This document shows, piece after piece, positions 10,903 through 24,020 of a stretch of 64,000 nt of DNA. Below the pieces are notes generated by a model. The model saw nothing but the letters and a program-made list of their open reading frames with translations. It had not been told where the DNA came from and did not search any database. Within the stretch, counting starts at the first letter, position 1, and each line of letters opens with the position of its first letter. The position numbers and the translations under genes are program-made. Location of the stretch: assembly GCF_000002425.4 (NCBI RefSeq), contig NC_037265.1, forward strand, positions 1,645,980 through 1,709,979, written 5' to 3'. The stretch is from Physcomitrium patens (Eukaryota > Streptophyta > Bryopsida > Funariales > Funariaceae).

Positions 10903-13200
10903 CTAAAAATATCGTAATTAAGTCCAAAACGTTACGAACTGTGAGGAAATTTCTCCACGCTTATCAGCAACTCAAGAAATTAGAGGCGGTGAAAAAGTGA
11001 AACAATTGGTCTTCTTCAGGATTTCAAATTATCTGAATTTGAAAATCATTCCCCAGGACTAAGGTGTATTTATTGAGTACATTTGGGCCTATCAGCCCCA
11101 GCATCAAAACTATAAAAGAACTAAAAAAATTGTCACTTCATCAATCACTCACAAAACTGCTAGATCTGGGCCATATTTTCTAAGTGCGATAAGAGTTTAT
11201 AAGCACAAGTAGGCCACATCAATGCACTGATCTATCATTGAGGCGATCACGGCACAGCTTTTCACGACATGATTTGTTGCCAACACCACCACAAATCTCT
11301 TCTCGAGACCTAAGAGGACCTCATATTACTCAGCTCCAAAGCAAACAAGGCAAGAAGTGATACCATTACTGAACTAGACATTAGGAACTATTGTTATACA
11401 ACATGATACTAACAGATTGGTCATCATCAATCATTTTAACCACAACATGAATCAACAAAGGTGGGGGGTGGGGGAGATCCAGTTCACAAGTACTCATTCA
11501 ATAATCCATGAAAAAATCACAATTTAAATCGGACTCTTATATGCATGTGACAAAGGAATCCAACTTGCAACTCTTTAAAAAGTAATCAATCAATAAAGTG
11601 AATTGAAGCCTGAAAAACCTCTTACGGGAAAAACTTCTTTCGGGCACATCTGGCCCTCCCTTCGACCATTCATTATTGATACTGGAGAAGACAAAGCAAT
11701 CATTTCGGATCCACAACACAGCAATAAATTAAATTTCTCACCAGCGGATCATGCAAATCTGACCTGAATATCATAAGATCTTGAGAACGAAGAAGCTATT
11801 AGCAGATTTAGCAATAAAGAGATTCCTTAATTTGTATCAGCACTCACAATGCTTGATGGCAACAACCTTTAGGCACCACAAAGTATAAATGCTTGGACCT
11901 TTTCTAATAAGAATTTAAATAAAATTAGAATGCGGTACATGCCAAATCGTGTGGCAACCTTGTAGAATAGGTATGATACAAGAGCAGCGAAGCTATAGAC
12001 CAATTTTAAGATGAAAGTTGACATCTGCTTATTAGAATGAATATGAAAAATAAGACAAATGCATAAATTAGGCTAGTAAACACCTCTTCAGAATGACTAC
12101 AATAATAGTGTGTACAAAGAACTGCCAAGCCAAAGCACATTGCAATTTATATATAGACATTGGCGTAAATGTTGCAAATTCATTTCAAAGCATAAAAAAC
12201 CATATTGTGAAGGCAACTAAATGCACGTAAACTAAATTAGCTGTCAAAGATTATCAAATGTTAAGGAATCCAAGGATTAGCAGTATGCGGTTGTCGACGA
12301 CAAAATTGTCAAAACCTTTGAACTCAAGGATGACGTTGATCACGTATTATAACATCATATGAGAGTTTATGCAACAATTTATCTTTAATTAAATTCTTGG
12401 CAAGTCCAAGAAATTATTTTGCAAGGCATTGTTTTTAGATCAATTTTGAGAATTGCAACAAAATTGATCTAAAATTTTGAGAATTGCAACAAAATTGATC
12501 TAAAATTTTGAGAATTGCAACAATCTTAATAATTTGAGAATTGCAACAATGAGCAGAGACGTGTGAGAGCACTTAAGTCAGGTTTCGAGAAAGAATCTCG
12601 CTTTCATCATACAAATTTGAATATGGTCAGCTAGTCGAGGGGGCAGGAATCTCAATTTCATAGAGCCTTAATCATAATATTTTTGTTCCATAGCTCAGAA
12701 TTTGCCTCTTCAATAGAGACCACTCAAGAGCTCAGTTAAGATGGGTTTATTGTTGTCAGCAACTTGTTGCCACAATTGTGCATGAAAACACTCTTAGTGT
12801 CATCGTATTTGATGATGGTCTCCTAGCATTCCAAGGTCTGTCCTTTTGATGACGATGCATTTTCATCCTCACCAATGTATCTTCTCCTAATCAGTATGAC
12901 CGTTATTCACTGAAAGTAGCGAATGCATAATCTCCTAAAATTCTCGAGTACTCAAAGTTACTGGCAAGGTGACTAGCATTAGTGACGCCAGTGGGAAATT
13001 ATCACGCCAGTGTATTATACTTAAGCGTCACTGGGTATTACCTATTGCTAAATATCAATTGAATGGCTAGACTACAGTGGCAAAGCCGCAAAGCATAGAA
13101 TAGAATTTTCTAACTTTGTTGATCCTACATCTGCATCGAGAGTGACTACCTTTCGATTACACAAAACATTCCATATAATCAACATGATAAATATTTTTTT
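10903..13200. other. Unassigned stretch, intron-like composition
   Basis: Higher GC than the flanking intergenic DNA, as expected for former gene body or intron, but no exon with recognisable protein was found on either strand. Confidence 0.4.
12441..12548. repeat. 31-bp tandem repeat, about three units
   Basis: Units of the form AATTTTGAGAATTGCAACAA followed by AATTGATCTA. The third unit is imperfect. Confidence 0.8.
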
Positions 13201-15400
13201 ATTTAAAACCTTAATTTTAGTGCAATTGTGGGATGAGTTGATAGACTTGTGAATATTTTCAAATTGTGTGAGGTGCAGTCAGTGGTGGAACGGATGTTGC
13301 TGGCAAGGATCTGTGCTTTGACAATCATTCTTTTATTACAATTGAAGGATGCTTATATCCTAGTTAAACAATGTTTGACGTGTAGATTCATTATTTTAGA
13401 GAATAGACAGTAGCGAGTAAATTAGTATGCTCAAGCTTACTATGATTTGAAAAGTCAAAACAGTAAGAGTGTTATACAACCATTATTATTGTTGCATTTC
13501 ACTTGTTGAACTTATATCTGCTTTTGAGCTTTATTCAAATAAAATCTACATGGCTTATTAGATGAAGAATCTTGTTTTATTGATTGGTCTATTTTTGTGG
13601 TATATATTATGTCATATGTGATATTCTTGATGATTAGAAGATTGCATGATTTTTATAAGTTATAAAATTATTGTTCATCTATATTTTGTTTTTATTAGCA
13701 TAAATATAGTGTAGGTACATAAAATATAGCATAGGTCAATGCTTGGTGGATACCTCAAGGGAAGGCAAAAATAATACCAAAGCCATATCCCTTATTGATG
13801 ATAGTAGACATAAATTAGTATTTGTTCAATAGGATATTTTTAATGCGATTAGATGTCTAGCAACAAGCTTGATTCAACGAGTAGCATTCCATGAAGCATA
13901 GATAGTATCATCTTTATCATCAAGAATGAACTAGTTATTATATGAACAACCTTAAAGTTTCAAAAGTATGTATCCTTGATCAAGGTTTTGTTGACAATAC
14001 AAATATTTTAGCTTATCTTGTAATTTTTGTATATTAGGATATTTAATTTCTTAAGGAATTTTCATGTTGGAGAGAGTGTGTATTTCTTTTAATTTATGAT
14101 TGTTTAAATGAATTTAAAGCCTTAATTTTATCTTAATCTTTTTGACCAAAAAGTATTAGTAGATTTGATAGATACTTCTAAGACAAGCAAAAGCACCTTA
14201 ATAATCTTCTTTACATTAAAGCATGCTACTTATTTCGACATGTTTTTTGTTTGCATATTTTGCTAATATTTACACTAAAGATTACATGTAGATTTGCTAG
14301 ATTGAATGCATTATCAAAATTATTTGTATTTCTACTTTTTGCTTGTTTGTGTTGAGTGAGAGTGATTAGGTTAAACTTTTGATAACCAAAGATGTAAAGT
14401 ACTCTCTATTGGTATTTTGTGTATCAAATTGTATTACAAACCTATCAAATTATGCAAAACATGAATTTGTGGAATTGACATTAATTCTATATAGAATTAA
14501 GTAAGAGCTAGAAGATTATAAAGGAGATTCAATGCATCAATCTTAACCAATGTTGTGGTTTAACTAATTGAAGGTTTCATCTTAAATCTAAATCTTTCAA
14601 ATGACTAATTGTGTCCAATTCTTTGTATTCATATGAGACTATCATACTTATTGTTACACAACTTCTTCCTTGGAGATATCAATGCTTTTGTTACATGAGA
14701 ATCTTTGCTTCATTGTTAGCAACTCTTGGTATGACTCCAACTGCCACTAACTTTTTTGCTTCAATATATTTATGACATGAAATATAAATTGGAATTAGTG
14801 GACTAATATTCATTTGAGAAGATACTTGAAAATAGAATATAATATTATTAAAACATGTATAATCTAAAATTTAAAATTTTTAAGACTCTTTGGAAATTAT
14901 GCAACAAGAATCTTTTTTAGATTTTTTTTAATATAATGATAAAATATAGAAAATATCCCTCTTTCTAAATAGTCCTTTAGACATTTAATAAGACTTGTGG
15001 TCAATAATTTTTAAATTCTTATTTTTCTCTTCAAATAACTATTTATTTGTATTTTTTTAATATTAAATTTAAAGATATAAATCTCTTTCTTATATTATAA
15101 AAAATTATATTGATATTTATAAATTAAAAATTATGCTTTAATAATATTTAGATTCATAGCATCTAATTATTTATGTGATTTTGTTAAAAGAAAAAAAAAC
15201 GAAAACAAAATTTTCACATGAGTAAGAAATATTTCAAAAATAAAGTTATTTTATCAACATCCAAAATAATATACATAAGCATTGTAGTTTTATCAAGATA
15301 AATATTAGGATTGTTAAAACCCTCAAAAATAATTCAAAAAATGCTCTAAGCACCTACTAAATAAGACATATACTATGCTATATAGGATAATGCCTCTTCC
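13201..15400. other. AT-rich intergenic stretch
   Basis: No gene, clear repeat or transposon domain recognised. Confidence 0.5.
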
Positions 15401-16323
15401 TCTATTTTTACTAAAGAAAAGATAGATTTGATAAATTCCTTATATCAAAGGTAGTTAACAATGTAAGATTGTTCAATTCATTTGGCAATGATATCAAGCT
15501 TAAATATCCCCTCATTTAAAAATTAATCAAAAAGTTGAAGATATCCAATTCCTCCAGGAATGATGTCAAGTGTGAGCAATTACCAATATCAAAGGTAGTT
15601 AAATCTTTTGACAATGATGCCAAGCTTGAGCAATTCCACAAAATACAAGTAGTCAAAGATGTAAGGTTACTCAATTACTTTGGCAATGATGTCAAGTTTG
15701 AACAATCTTTCATATTCAAGATACTCAAAGATGTGAAATTAACCAATTCTTTTGATAATTACGTCAAGCTTAAGTAATTACTAATATCAAAAGTTTTTAA
15801 TAATGGTAGGACTCACAATAGGTCAAGTCAATTTTGAAATAAGGATGTCAATAAAATTAACTACATCTACATAATCCTAAATTCCAAATTCTTAAATTTA
15901 CCATATCAAAAGTCGAAATCCTGAAATCAAAGTCAAATTGCTATATCTTCTAAACTAGAATCTTGTATAACAAAGTATTTATACTATAAAAATTACTAAT
16001 CTCTAAAATAGGAAGGTACATTATGTTAAAATTGAAAAATAAAGGTGTCAAGAAACTAGAAATACCTACATAATTCCAACTTGTAAATTATAAGTTTTAA
16101 ATCATAAACTTATCATTTACTTTAAAAACTAAATAAATTAGATATTTTATGTATGTGCTTACAATAATCTTTTTGTTTATAAAAATATCTTATTTAGATT
16201 TAATTGTATATTTTACACTAACTTAAAAAGTTTATTATCTATTGATTTTTGACTTGTTTAAAAGGTATCTTTTTAAGAATGTATTGACAATTCTTTTTGA
16301 CAATGATGTCAAGCTTGACTACC

Positions 16324-17389
16324 TCACATCTTTGAGCACCCTTCTATATCAAAGATAGTCAAAGATGTAAGGTTGTCCAATTCATTTGGTAATGATGTCA
16401 AACTTAAGCAGTTATTTATATTTAAGGTAGTCAAAGATGTGAAGTTGCTCAATTCATTTGTCAATGATGTTAAGCTTGAGAACCCATGTATATCAAAAGT
16501 AGTCAAAGATGTGAGGTTGTCCAAGCCATTTGGAAATGATGTCAAGCTTAATCATTCATTTATATTTAAGGTAGTCAAAGATGTGAGGTTACCCAATTTA
16601 TTTGGCAATGATATCATGCTTGAGCATCCATTCATATTTAAGGTAGTCAAAGATGTGAGGTTTGCCAGATCTTTTAGCAATAACATTAAGCTTGAGCATC
16701 TACTTATATTTAAGATAGTCAAAGATATGAGGTTGCCTAATTTATTTGACAATGATATCAAGCTTGAATACCACTATATATTGAAAGTAGTCAAAGATGT
16801 GAGGTTGCTTGATTCATTTGGCAATAATGTCAAAGTCAAAGATGAGGTTCTACAATTCATTTGGCAATGATATCAAGCTTGAGCACCCACATACATTAAA
16901 GGTAATCAAAGATGTGAGGTTGCTCAATTCATTTGGCAATGATGTCAAGCTTAAGCACCCATTCATATTTAAGGTAGTCAAAGATGTGAGGTTGCCCAAT
17001 TCATTTGGCAATGATATCAAGCTTTTACACCTCTCCATATTTAAGGTGGTCAAAGATGTAAGGTTGCCCAGTTCATTTGGCAACAATGTGCATAAGCACC
17101 ACTCTAAATTTAAGGAAGTGAAAGATATGAGGTTGCCCAATTCATTTGGCAACGATGTCAAGCATTAACATCCATGCATGTCCAAGGTAGTCAAAGATGT
17201 GAGATTACCCAATTCCTTTGGCAATGATATCAATCTTGGACAATATACCAAAAAACATCTTAAATTGACAAAATATTTTATCAACTTCAATAATTTTCCC
17301 AAGTCATTACTTGATGTAACATCACCATCATTATAGATTAACAATTGAAGTGATGAAAAGCATGCACTTTTTATTTCATTTAATATCAT
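16324..17389 (-). repeat. LRR array, 24 residues (72 bp) per unit
   Basis: Consensus unit LTSLTTLNMNGCSSLTSLPN then ELGN. About 14 units can be counted, strongly alike at DNA level. On the plus strand the same period produces open frames repeating KVVKDVRLPNSFGNDVKL, which are antisense shadows. Further, weaker units lie at about 15410-15785. Confidence 0.85.
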
Positions 17390-17712
17390 GTTGTTTATAT
17401 TGTTGCAATATAATCCCTCAACTATAACACAATATGAATCAAATACACCACAAGATTAGATTATTTGCATTAAAAAGTCAACTTCATACATGCACAACTT
17501 TCAATACAATGTAAATTAAATGAATCAACCAAGAAATTTGAATCAACATGCATTTGTCACATATATAAACACCTAAATGATAAAATCATATCACATCTCC
17601 AATCTCCAAACCTTCATTCTTGTTCATCATTCTTAATTCCACAAATACCATTTGGATGATGGTCAAGTCTATTACCTTTTCACTAATTCCATTCAATGCC
17701 ACATCATTTATT

Positions 17713-18721
17713 CTATATTTGTTTGTTCTTATATTCTATTTCTGTTTCAACAATCTTTCTACCCATGTCTTGTAATTGGTCATGTACTTTAATAAATCCA
17801 TATTTGGTGACTTTTATCAATAATTGGATAATCAATGTATCTATAGTATATTCCACATCTTCTATGTTGGACCATATTTGCAATGCTCTTTCTTCTTTCA
17901 TGCCTTGCAAAAATACATCATTGCTAAAAAAACAACATATGTCCAAAAACATTCTCTTCTCTTCAACTTTGAAGTTATCAAAACTTACTCTTAATATATC
18001 CCAAATCTTATGGTTACTATTCTTTTCATCTCCATCCAATTGTCTTCCCCTCTTCAATCTTTAAAAAGCTCGCTCCCAACATCTCAACCTCTTTTTATCT
18101 CTTAAATATGCACCCATAACCTTCAACTCAATGGTAGGCCATTACATGCTTTTACAATCTTTTTGCCCATTTCAATAAGTTCATTGGGCAATTCGTCTTC
18201 ATATCTACAAGAATGAGTGGTAAACAACCTCAAACTTGTTTCTTTATCAAATTCTTCAATTTTTACTTTATAAAGTTCAATACCACAATACTCCATAACT
18301 TCCCAATCTCGAGTTGTCATGATGTACTACCACTCATAGCAAATAAATCATCCATAGGCACAACATCTTTAATTTGACTTAGATTTATCACATTGTCAAA
18401 GACAATGATGACTTTCTTTTGGGTCAAAATCAACTTCAACATTTCTTGTGCTTCTTTCAAATCCTTTGGTTTTGCTTCAACTTTCAATTGTTCTAAGATG
18501 TGACAAGAGCTTTTGTAACAATCATTACCACTTTCATCACACTCAACAAAGCATGAAGCATCATACATGTACTTCACATTACTCAATGATGTCTTTGCTA
18601 TTGTAGACTTGCCTACTCCACCTATTCCAACACGACACAATACCTTTACTTTGATTACACACAAGTTTAATAAGTGCAATAAGCATTGCTTTCTACCAAG
18701 CACTTCTTCAACCATATCAAC
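17713..18721 (-). other. NB-ARC domain of the PK-NLR pseudogene
   Basis: The exon starts after TTGTAG with VDMVEEVLGRK. The P-loop is GIGGVGKSTIAKT, the Walker B-like motif is KKVIIVFDNV (usually LDDV), RNBS-B is MTTRDWEV, then ACNGLPLS, RMFLDICCFF and the MHD-equivalent KVHDQLQDMGRKIV. Two frame breaks (near 18320 and 18123) and one TAA (near 18061) interrupt it. NB-ARC is the nucleotide-dependent switch of plant NLR receptors. Confidence 0.8.
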
Positions 18722-18905
18722 CTACAATAAGAATTAAACAAATTATCACCACAAAGTATAAAATAAATACACATAAAGCACACACTACGCTTTAATTTGG
18801 ATCTTCAAACTAGCATTCTTTTACCACAACTAACTATTACTGCATCATATAATTTTTCTATAAATAAAAGCTCTAAACAATCAAATTACTTTAATATTTT
18901 TTTAC

Positions 18906-20087
18906 CTCATTTAATAAAATAAGTTTTGGAACAACCAATTTGTAGGGTGTTTGTTGTAATTCTATATTTTCATGACCATTATCCTTTGATGCACCATAAT
19001 ATGGTGTTTTAGCCACAATAACTCCACTCATAATCATTTTCTTCAACATTACAAATCTTTCACAAATGTTTGCAAACTTGGGTCGATGCAATGGATTTAA
19101 GTTCCAACACTCTTTAATAGGCTCTGCCAATTCATCACAATTTGAAGGTAATTCGGACCTCTCACCTCTTTCTATTCTTTCCAATATCTCTGCTCTCTTA
19201 CAATCATCAAATGGATCTCTATTGGAAAGAATCTTACAACATACTATTGCAAATGAAAATACATCCGAATCAAAAGGGCACATTGTCATTGTTTCATATT
19301 TATTCTTCAATATCTCTAAAGCCATGTAGGTTGTACTACCATAAATGTAATTATTCTCAATTTCTTTTGGATTGCTACCAATTTCATTCTTAGATATTCC
19401 AAAATCAATCACTTTTACAATAGCATATCGAACTATCTTATTCATAATTTTTTTTCTACAATATAACCAAAATATTGTCAAGCTTGAAACCACGATATAC
19501 AATGTGCATGTCATGCAAGTAACACATCCCTCTTGCAATTTGATACATGATATCAATTAAAAATATGTAAGATGCCTCTCCATTTGTTTCTAACATATGC
19601 GTTAGACTTGATTGCATCAATTCCATTTGCAAATATATATGATCATTTTTCATTTTAAATGAAGAACATCCTTCATATTCATTTATATTGCCTTTCAGTG
19701 CAATATAGTATGATATTAAGTTAGCTGGCTTAGATTTGCTAGGATGCTTGCTTCTTTTATGAAAGATTTCACATGCATCTTTTTGGTTGCACACAGAAGG
19801 CCAAACCACTTTGATTTATACACTTCTCCATAAAATCCTTTCCCTATAAGATTTATAAAATTAATGCTTTCTATATTTGATGATAATTTCAAATCATCCA
19901 ATTCTCCACCTTCTATATAATGCAAGTCTTTCATCCTTAGTAATAGATGCTTTACCAATTCATTACAATTTTCAAAATTTCCTTCTTCATTTGATAGAAT
20001 CAATCTTTCATATAAACACCTTTGATCACCTTCTACTTCATCATAGGTTGCAAAATGAATAATATCAAAAACTTTCTCTTCAAACAT
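18906..20087 (-). other. Protein kinase domain of the PK-NLR pseudogene
   Basis: The Gly loop reads IGKGFYGEVYKSKWFG, with the ATP-binding Lys in CATKKM. The catalytic loop is YRGFKLDN, with Asp of HRD replaced by Gly. The metal-binding DFG lies in VKVIDFGISK, the APE-like motif is MALEI, and DVFSFAI is the F-helix. Loss of the HRD Asp, if not a sequencing error, would remove phosphotransfer. The domain ends LILLNE at the donor GTAAAA (18905). Confidence 0.75.
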
Positions 20088-20923
20088 TTCACCAAAAGTC
20101 TTTCACAAGCACATGAGTTGCTACTTCATAACAACACTTCAAGTCCAAAAGAAGTTCTCTAAAAGTCTCTTTGTTCTTCAATTGAATCACTACTGCTGTG
20201 CTGCCTTGCACCATTTCTTTTTCCCACAATTCTTCACCAATATATAAGCTTTATCCAATGTAATCAACAACTCCCTCAATAAATCACCATAGTTCAATCC
20301 ATCATTGGTACAAGCCATCAAGTAGTCATACACCTTCACAACATGTTCAATGTTCTTGCATAAAGTTGCACATTGATGTTTGTTCAATATGTCTTCTTCT
20401 TTCAACATAATCTTCAATGCTATAATATAGACTTGACATTCTCACCAAACATCTCCACCAACACCTCCTATGTTTGATATTGTGTCAATATCTTGCAAAC
20501 AATCATTAGATTGTTTCATACTTGTTAGATATCTTTCCCTCCATACACATGGTGGTGTGTACCTCAACACCAAAATATATTTCTTCATCAACTCCGAAAC
20601 ATATGCCATACTCACTTGCTCACAAATGTTCCAATATTCAACCTGTTCCCATACATTCACAACTGTACATTAGATTTACTTTCTTCACTATTCTACACTC
20701 TCCTCTCTACATTGCTACACCATGCATATCATCTTCTGTCCTACACAACACATGTATCATTCTAGCAATACCTCTTCAGCTTTAGAGACTTTAGAGGAAT
20801 GCTTATCTGATGCATTCCTGAGTGTAACCAAGGTGCTCACAGAAGAGAACCTATAATTCACTGCGAGAACGCCCATCATGTCACTACGTTACCTGATGCA
20901 TTGGCGTACCCATTCCAAATCAG

Positions 20924-21382
20924 ATGCAGATACAAGCATTTGAAACATGCCAGTGCCCACAACATTCACCTAAAAAGAAAGTGTGTCTGCAGACTGAGAC
21001 AGCAGTCGACGCTGGTGTGAACGGTAAGCGTAAAGGATACCGCAAATGCACTAGCGGAGGAGGGAATCTGCTCGTAAACAAGCTCCCGGTTAAGAAAATC
21101 GTAGTCACATCAGCTTCACTTGCGTACTCCTGGAACTTCCGTAAAACCGGACGCCGTGATAGTGACAAATTGTAACAATCTTTCGAAAAAGACAATTGCC
21201 AACTCAACGTCATCGATGAGAAACTACGAACGTTAATGAAGAGTAAACAGTATAACACTCTGGTTGAAAGACGTAACACATTTTGGAAGCCACCCATCCG
21301 TGAAATTTCCGAGTACAGATTCCGACCACTCGGTGACATCTTCATGAAGGACGAGATGCTGATTATGGAACTACCCATGTAA
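20924..21382 (+). pseudogene. Hypothetical ORF with one in-frame stop
   Basis: From an ATG at 20924 (just after AAATCAG, which could also be a splice acceptor) the frame is open to TAA at 21173-21175. It then stays open in the same frame to TAA at 21380-21382, about 151 codons in all. The second part (ending RFRPLGDIFMKDEMLIMELP) has protein-like composition. The family is not recognised. The antisense strand is also open (21378-20920, 152 codons), so the coding strand is not certain. GC is higher than in the neighbours, which supports genic origin. Confidence 0.3.
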
Positions 21383-22058
21383 AACGGGAATCAGTACAGT
21401 GATTGTTTCATTCAGACACCAGTTTTTCAAGCTCACTGAATTATGAAGCCATCAAGGCTTGAAATTTCATGGTGTAAATGGTTTAACGGTCAACTAAGTT
21501 AATTTTCTCGTCCAATCCCAGACAAACTACACGATTGTTTCGATCAATATGGGGAGAGGGGGTGCACCAGTTGAACTGGATATCAAGCACGATAAGCAGT
21601 TCTTGCTGAATTGAGCTCCTACCTCATAAAAGATTCAGATTGAATATCACCAGCTCAGAACTTCAATGACTCAGACAACCTAAAGTTCCTTCAAACCAGA
21701 AAGTAGACTATCGGTAGAAAGAATCTATGTTTGCGTTTCCAAATAACATGACGCAGGAATAACCTGAAATGAACTGTGACTGCTTTTAAGCTAGGTAGGT
21801 ATGTAGTTGACAAACATATAGCTACCCACAGCAACGAAAGTGACACGGTACAGATCGATAGACCCTCGTTCCCGATAAAAAAAAGTGCACTCGCAAAAAA
21901 TAAAACGAAATTGCATACAGACCCTCTTAACTAGAAACGAAGTGCTGATGTCATAACGTATCAGCCTACGGTCACTTAAGTTTCAACTGGACCTAAGAAT
22001 ATGCATTTGCGAAGTTGGACCTAAGTATTGGAAACATAAGAATTGGAAACAATCAAAG

Positions 22059-22560
22059 TTGGGAACCATGCGGCACACCAACCCGGGGCTGCAAAGAGAT
22101 CCCCAGAACGCCATGATATCAGGCAAGTGGAGGAGAGTTAAGGAGTTAACAGACGAGGAATATGAGAGAGCAGGTTCGGATGGGAATTGTGGGCTCCGGT
22201 TCACCGCACTAGAGAGAGGAGGGAGCACTGTGCAAAAACAAAGATCGAAAGACCAAGAGAAGAGAAGAAAGGGTGAGACGAGCAGGCAGGCAGAGATACG
22301 GGAGGCGAGGGAAGGGGCAGGTTGCACTGCAAGTGACGTGGGGGTGGAGATGGCAGTGATGCGTTCGTTACGTCGCAGGCGTAGGGACGAGGAGGGCTGG
22401 CGAAAGTCATGAGAGGAATAAATAGGAAGAAGGAAAGAGAAAGGAGCGGATGAGGAGGATGAGGGCACGGCAGTGCAGTAGCAGAGCAGGGTTAGGGTTA
22501 GAGAGGGTTGGGAGTAGGGGGAGGGGGAGGGAGGGTTAGGGTCAGGAAGGAGGGGCATCT
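22059..22560. other. GC- and purine-rich island
   Basis: The plus strand is very rich in G and A here, unlike the rest of the window. Both strands are open (plus 22059-22412, minus 22558-21983) but the products are low-complexity, so I do not call a gene. It includes GGGTTAGGGTTAG at about 22489. A promoter or 5' untranslated region of a nearby gene is possible. Confidence 0.35.
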
Positions 22561-23137
22561 TGGAAAAGCTGTCAAAGCGGCAAGACCAGGTGATAATAAC
22601 AATAATAATGTATGCAATGTATGCACATTACATGTCAATCATTGTAAGCTTTTACATTTATTGTGAATTCAACACACGATCTGTTAGACTACAACAATTT
22701 TTGTTCTTTAACTGAGTATGTAATCTATTGTGTTGTTCTACCGTTGTAAATGGTGGTTCATCCAATGCATCTAACGTAAATGTATTTCTTTGTGCCCTTA
22801 ACATAAAAACTGTAAGTGTGTTTGATCAATGTTGTTTTAGTTAATTTGTATATATATGTATATATACATCAATGCTTGGATAAAGATTATTTCGTCAATT
22901 GAACAGTACTAAGACTTAATAACAGGTTTTGAACCCTAAACCCTAAACTAAAACCTGGCCGCAACGAGCTCTGAAATCACAATATGGCACTGTTCCAAAA
23001 CATACGGATTATTTTGGTAATGATGACAATGAGAACCCATCAACAGCATGCTCGGAAAAATTCGAGTTTCACAGATGTTTCATCGATTGGAAGTTGATCA
23101 TTTGATCAATTGAAGGAGATACGTAGGTGAACAAAGT
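22561..23137. other. AT-rich spacer with a telo-box
   Basis: AACCCTAAACCCTAAA at 22932-22947 is a two-unit telo-box, a motif found in plant promoters and as interstitial telomere sequence. Nothing else recognised. Confidence 0.5.
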
Positions 23138-23288
23138 CTACACAATGACAGCAAGTGCACGTAGGAAAAATCTAGTTTTAAAATAACCCCATAATTTAAG
23201 GGTCAGGTTGATATCATTCACACTTTCAATCCGGACGGCCAAAGCCTTGGGGTGCGTCCGAGAAGTCAAATATACATTACTATACATC

Positions 23289-23988
23289 TCAGTACAAATT
23301 ATAGCTAACACCAATGGTAAAAATGATGGTGCATTGGTGTTCCGTATCTTCACGAAGTACAACCTTCCAAGCCCGGGCAATGAACCGAGTGAGTAAACCA
23401 AGTCCGAGCTCATTCGCCATGCCTGCGAGGTTTGGCGAGTCAAATAGCCGTTGGAGCTCAGGGACGGTTCGATCGAATTGCTCTCTGGCAAGGTCGATTT
23501 GCTTCCGTACACCATCGACTCCTTCTTGAACGAAATTGAAAAAATCTACAGGAATGTCCCATGGTGCTTGTCCTCTTCGCTGCTCTGGTTCTCTCTGCGT
23601 TGGAATCTCACTTTTGGCAGATGACGATGCAGCAGTATCTCCAATTCCTTGCAAGAGAAGGGCTCGTTGCAAGGCTTGTCGTTCAGACAACTTCAGTGAA
23701 ATAGCTCTATCGACTAGAGCCTCCGCCTCTTCACGGGAGATTCGCATGATGTCAGCCATTGAGGCTGCAGCTGAACGAGTTGCATTTATGCCAACAGCTT
23801 CTATAATAGGGATGAGGTCATTTACAAGGGCCCCACGGACCCCATAAGCCTGCGCAGTTCAATCCGATGAGCATCAAAATTGTTCGTATGGATTTCAGTT
23901 TTCACACGCTCTAGATCATGCACTTGCGGTATTATTCCACGCAACATGCTGGCAAGTCTTGCAAAACAACAATACCAAAAATATTAAT

Positions 23989-24020
<32 letters not shown>

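Larger units (their letters stand above)
15410..20660 (-). pseudogene. Kinase-NB-ARC-LRR resistance-type gene (bryophyte PK-NLR class), decayed
   Basis: Read on the minus strand, the order is as follows. A helical N-terminal domain (20660-20090) contains HQCATLCKNIEHVVKVYDYL and LLRELLITLDKAYILVKNC and resembles the MLKL/MCA-type four-helix domain. A protein kinase (20087-18906), a 184-base GT-AG intron (18905-18722), NB-ARC (18721 to about 17713) and an LRR array (17389-16324, remnants to 15410) follow. Such proteins are intracellular immune receptors. It is broken many times: a stop and frame change after KKWCKAAQQ near 20190, a one-base loss near 19722, frame changes near 19456 and 18320, a one-base loss near 18123, a TAA near 18061, a TAA at 17165-17167, a frame change near 16850 and a stop at 16552. 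The catalytic loop reads HIVYRGFKLDN instead of HRD...N. Some breaks might be introns, but the number argues for a pseudogene. Confidence 0.8.

Noticed and set aside
12960..13050. Possible hairpin from AGTGACGC and GCGTCACT
   Set aside because: Arms of about eight bases with mismatches in a long loop; expected by chance.
16373..17168. Plus-strand ORFs of 165 and 119 codons with repeating KVVKDVRLPNSFGNDVKL
   Set aside because: They are the antisense reading of the 72-bp LRR units; the minus strand gives canonical LRRs and continues from NB-ARC.
21983..22558. Minus-strand ORF of 191 codons rich in Ser, Pro and Leu
   Set aside because: Low-complexity product of a purine-rich island, open on both strands, no motif.
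23860..23975. Short open frame upstream of the last ABC1K exon in another frame (contains LASMLRGIIPQVHDLE)
   Set aside because: It lies in the intron before a good acceptor (CTGCGCAG) and overlaps the exon out of frame; no splice signals of its own.
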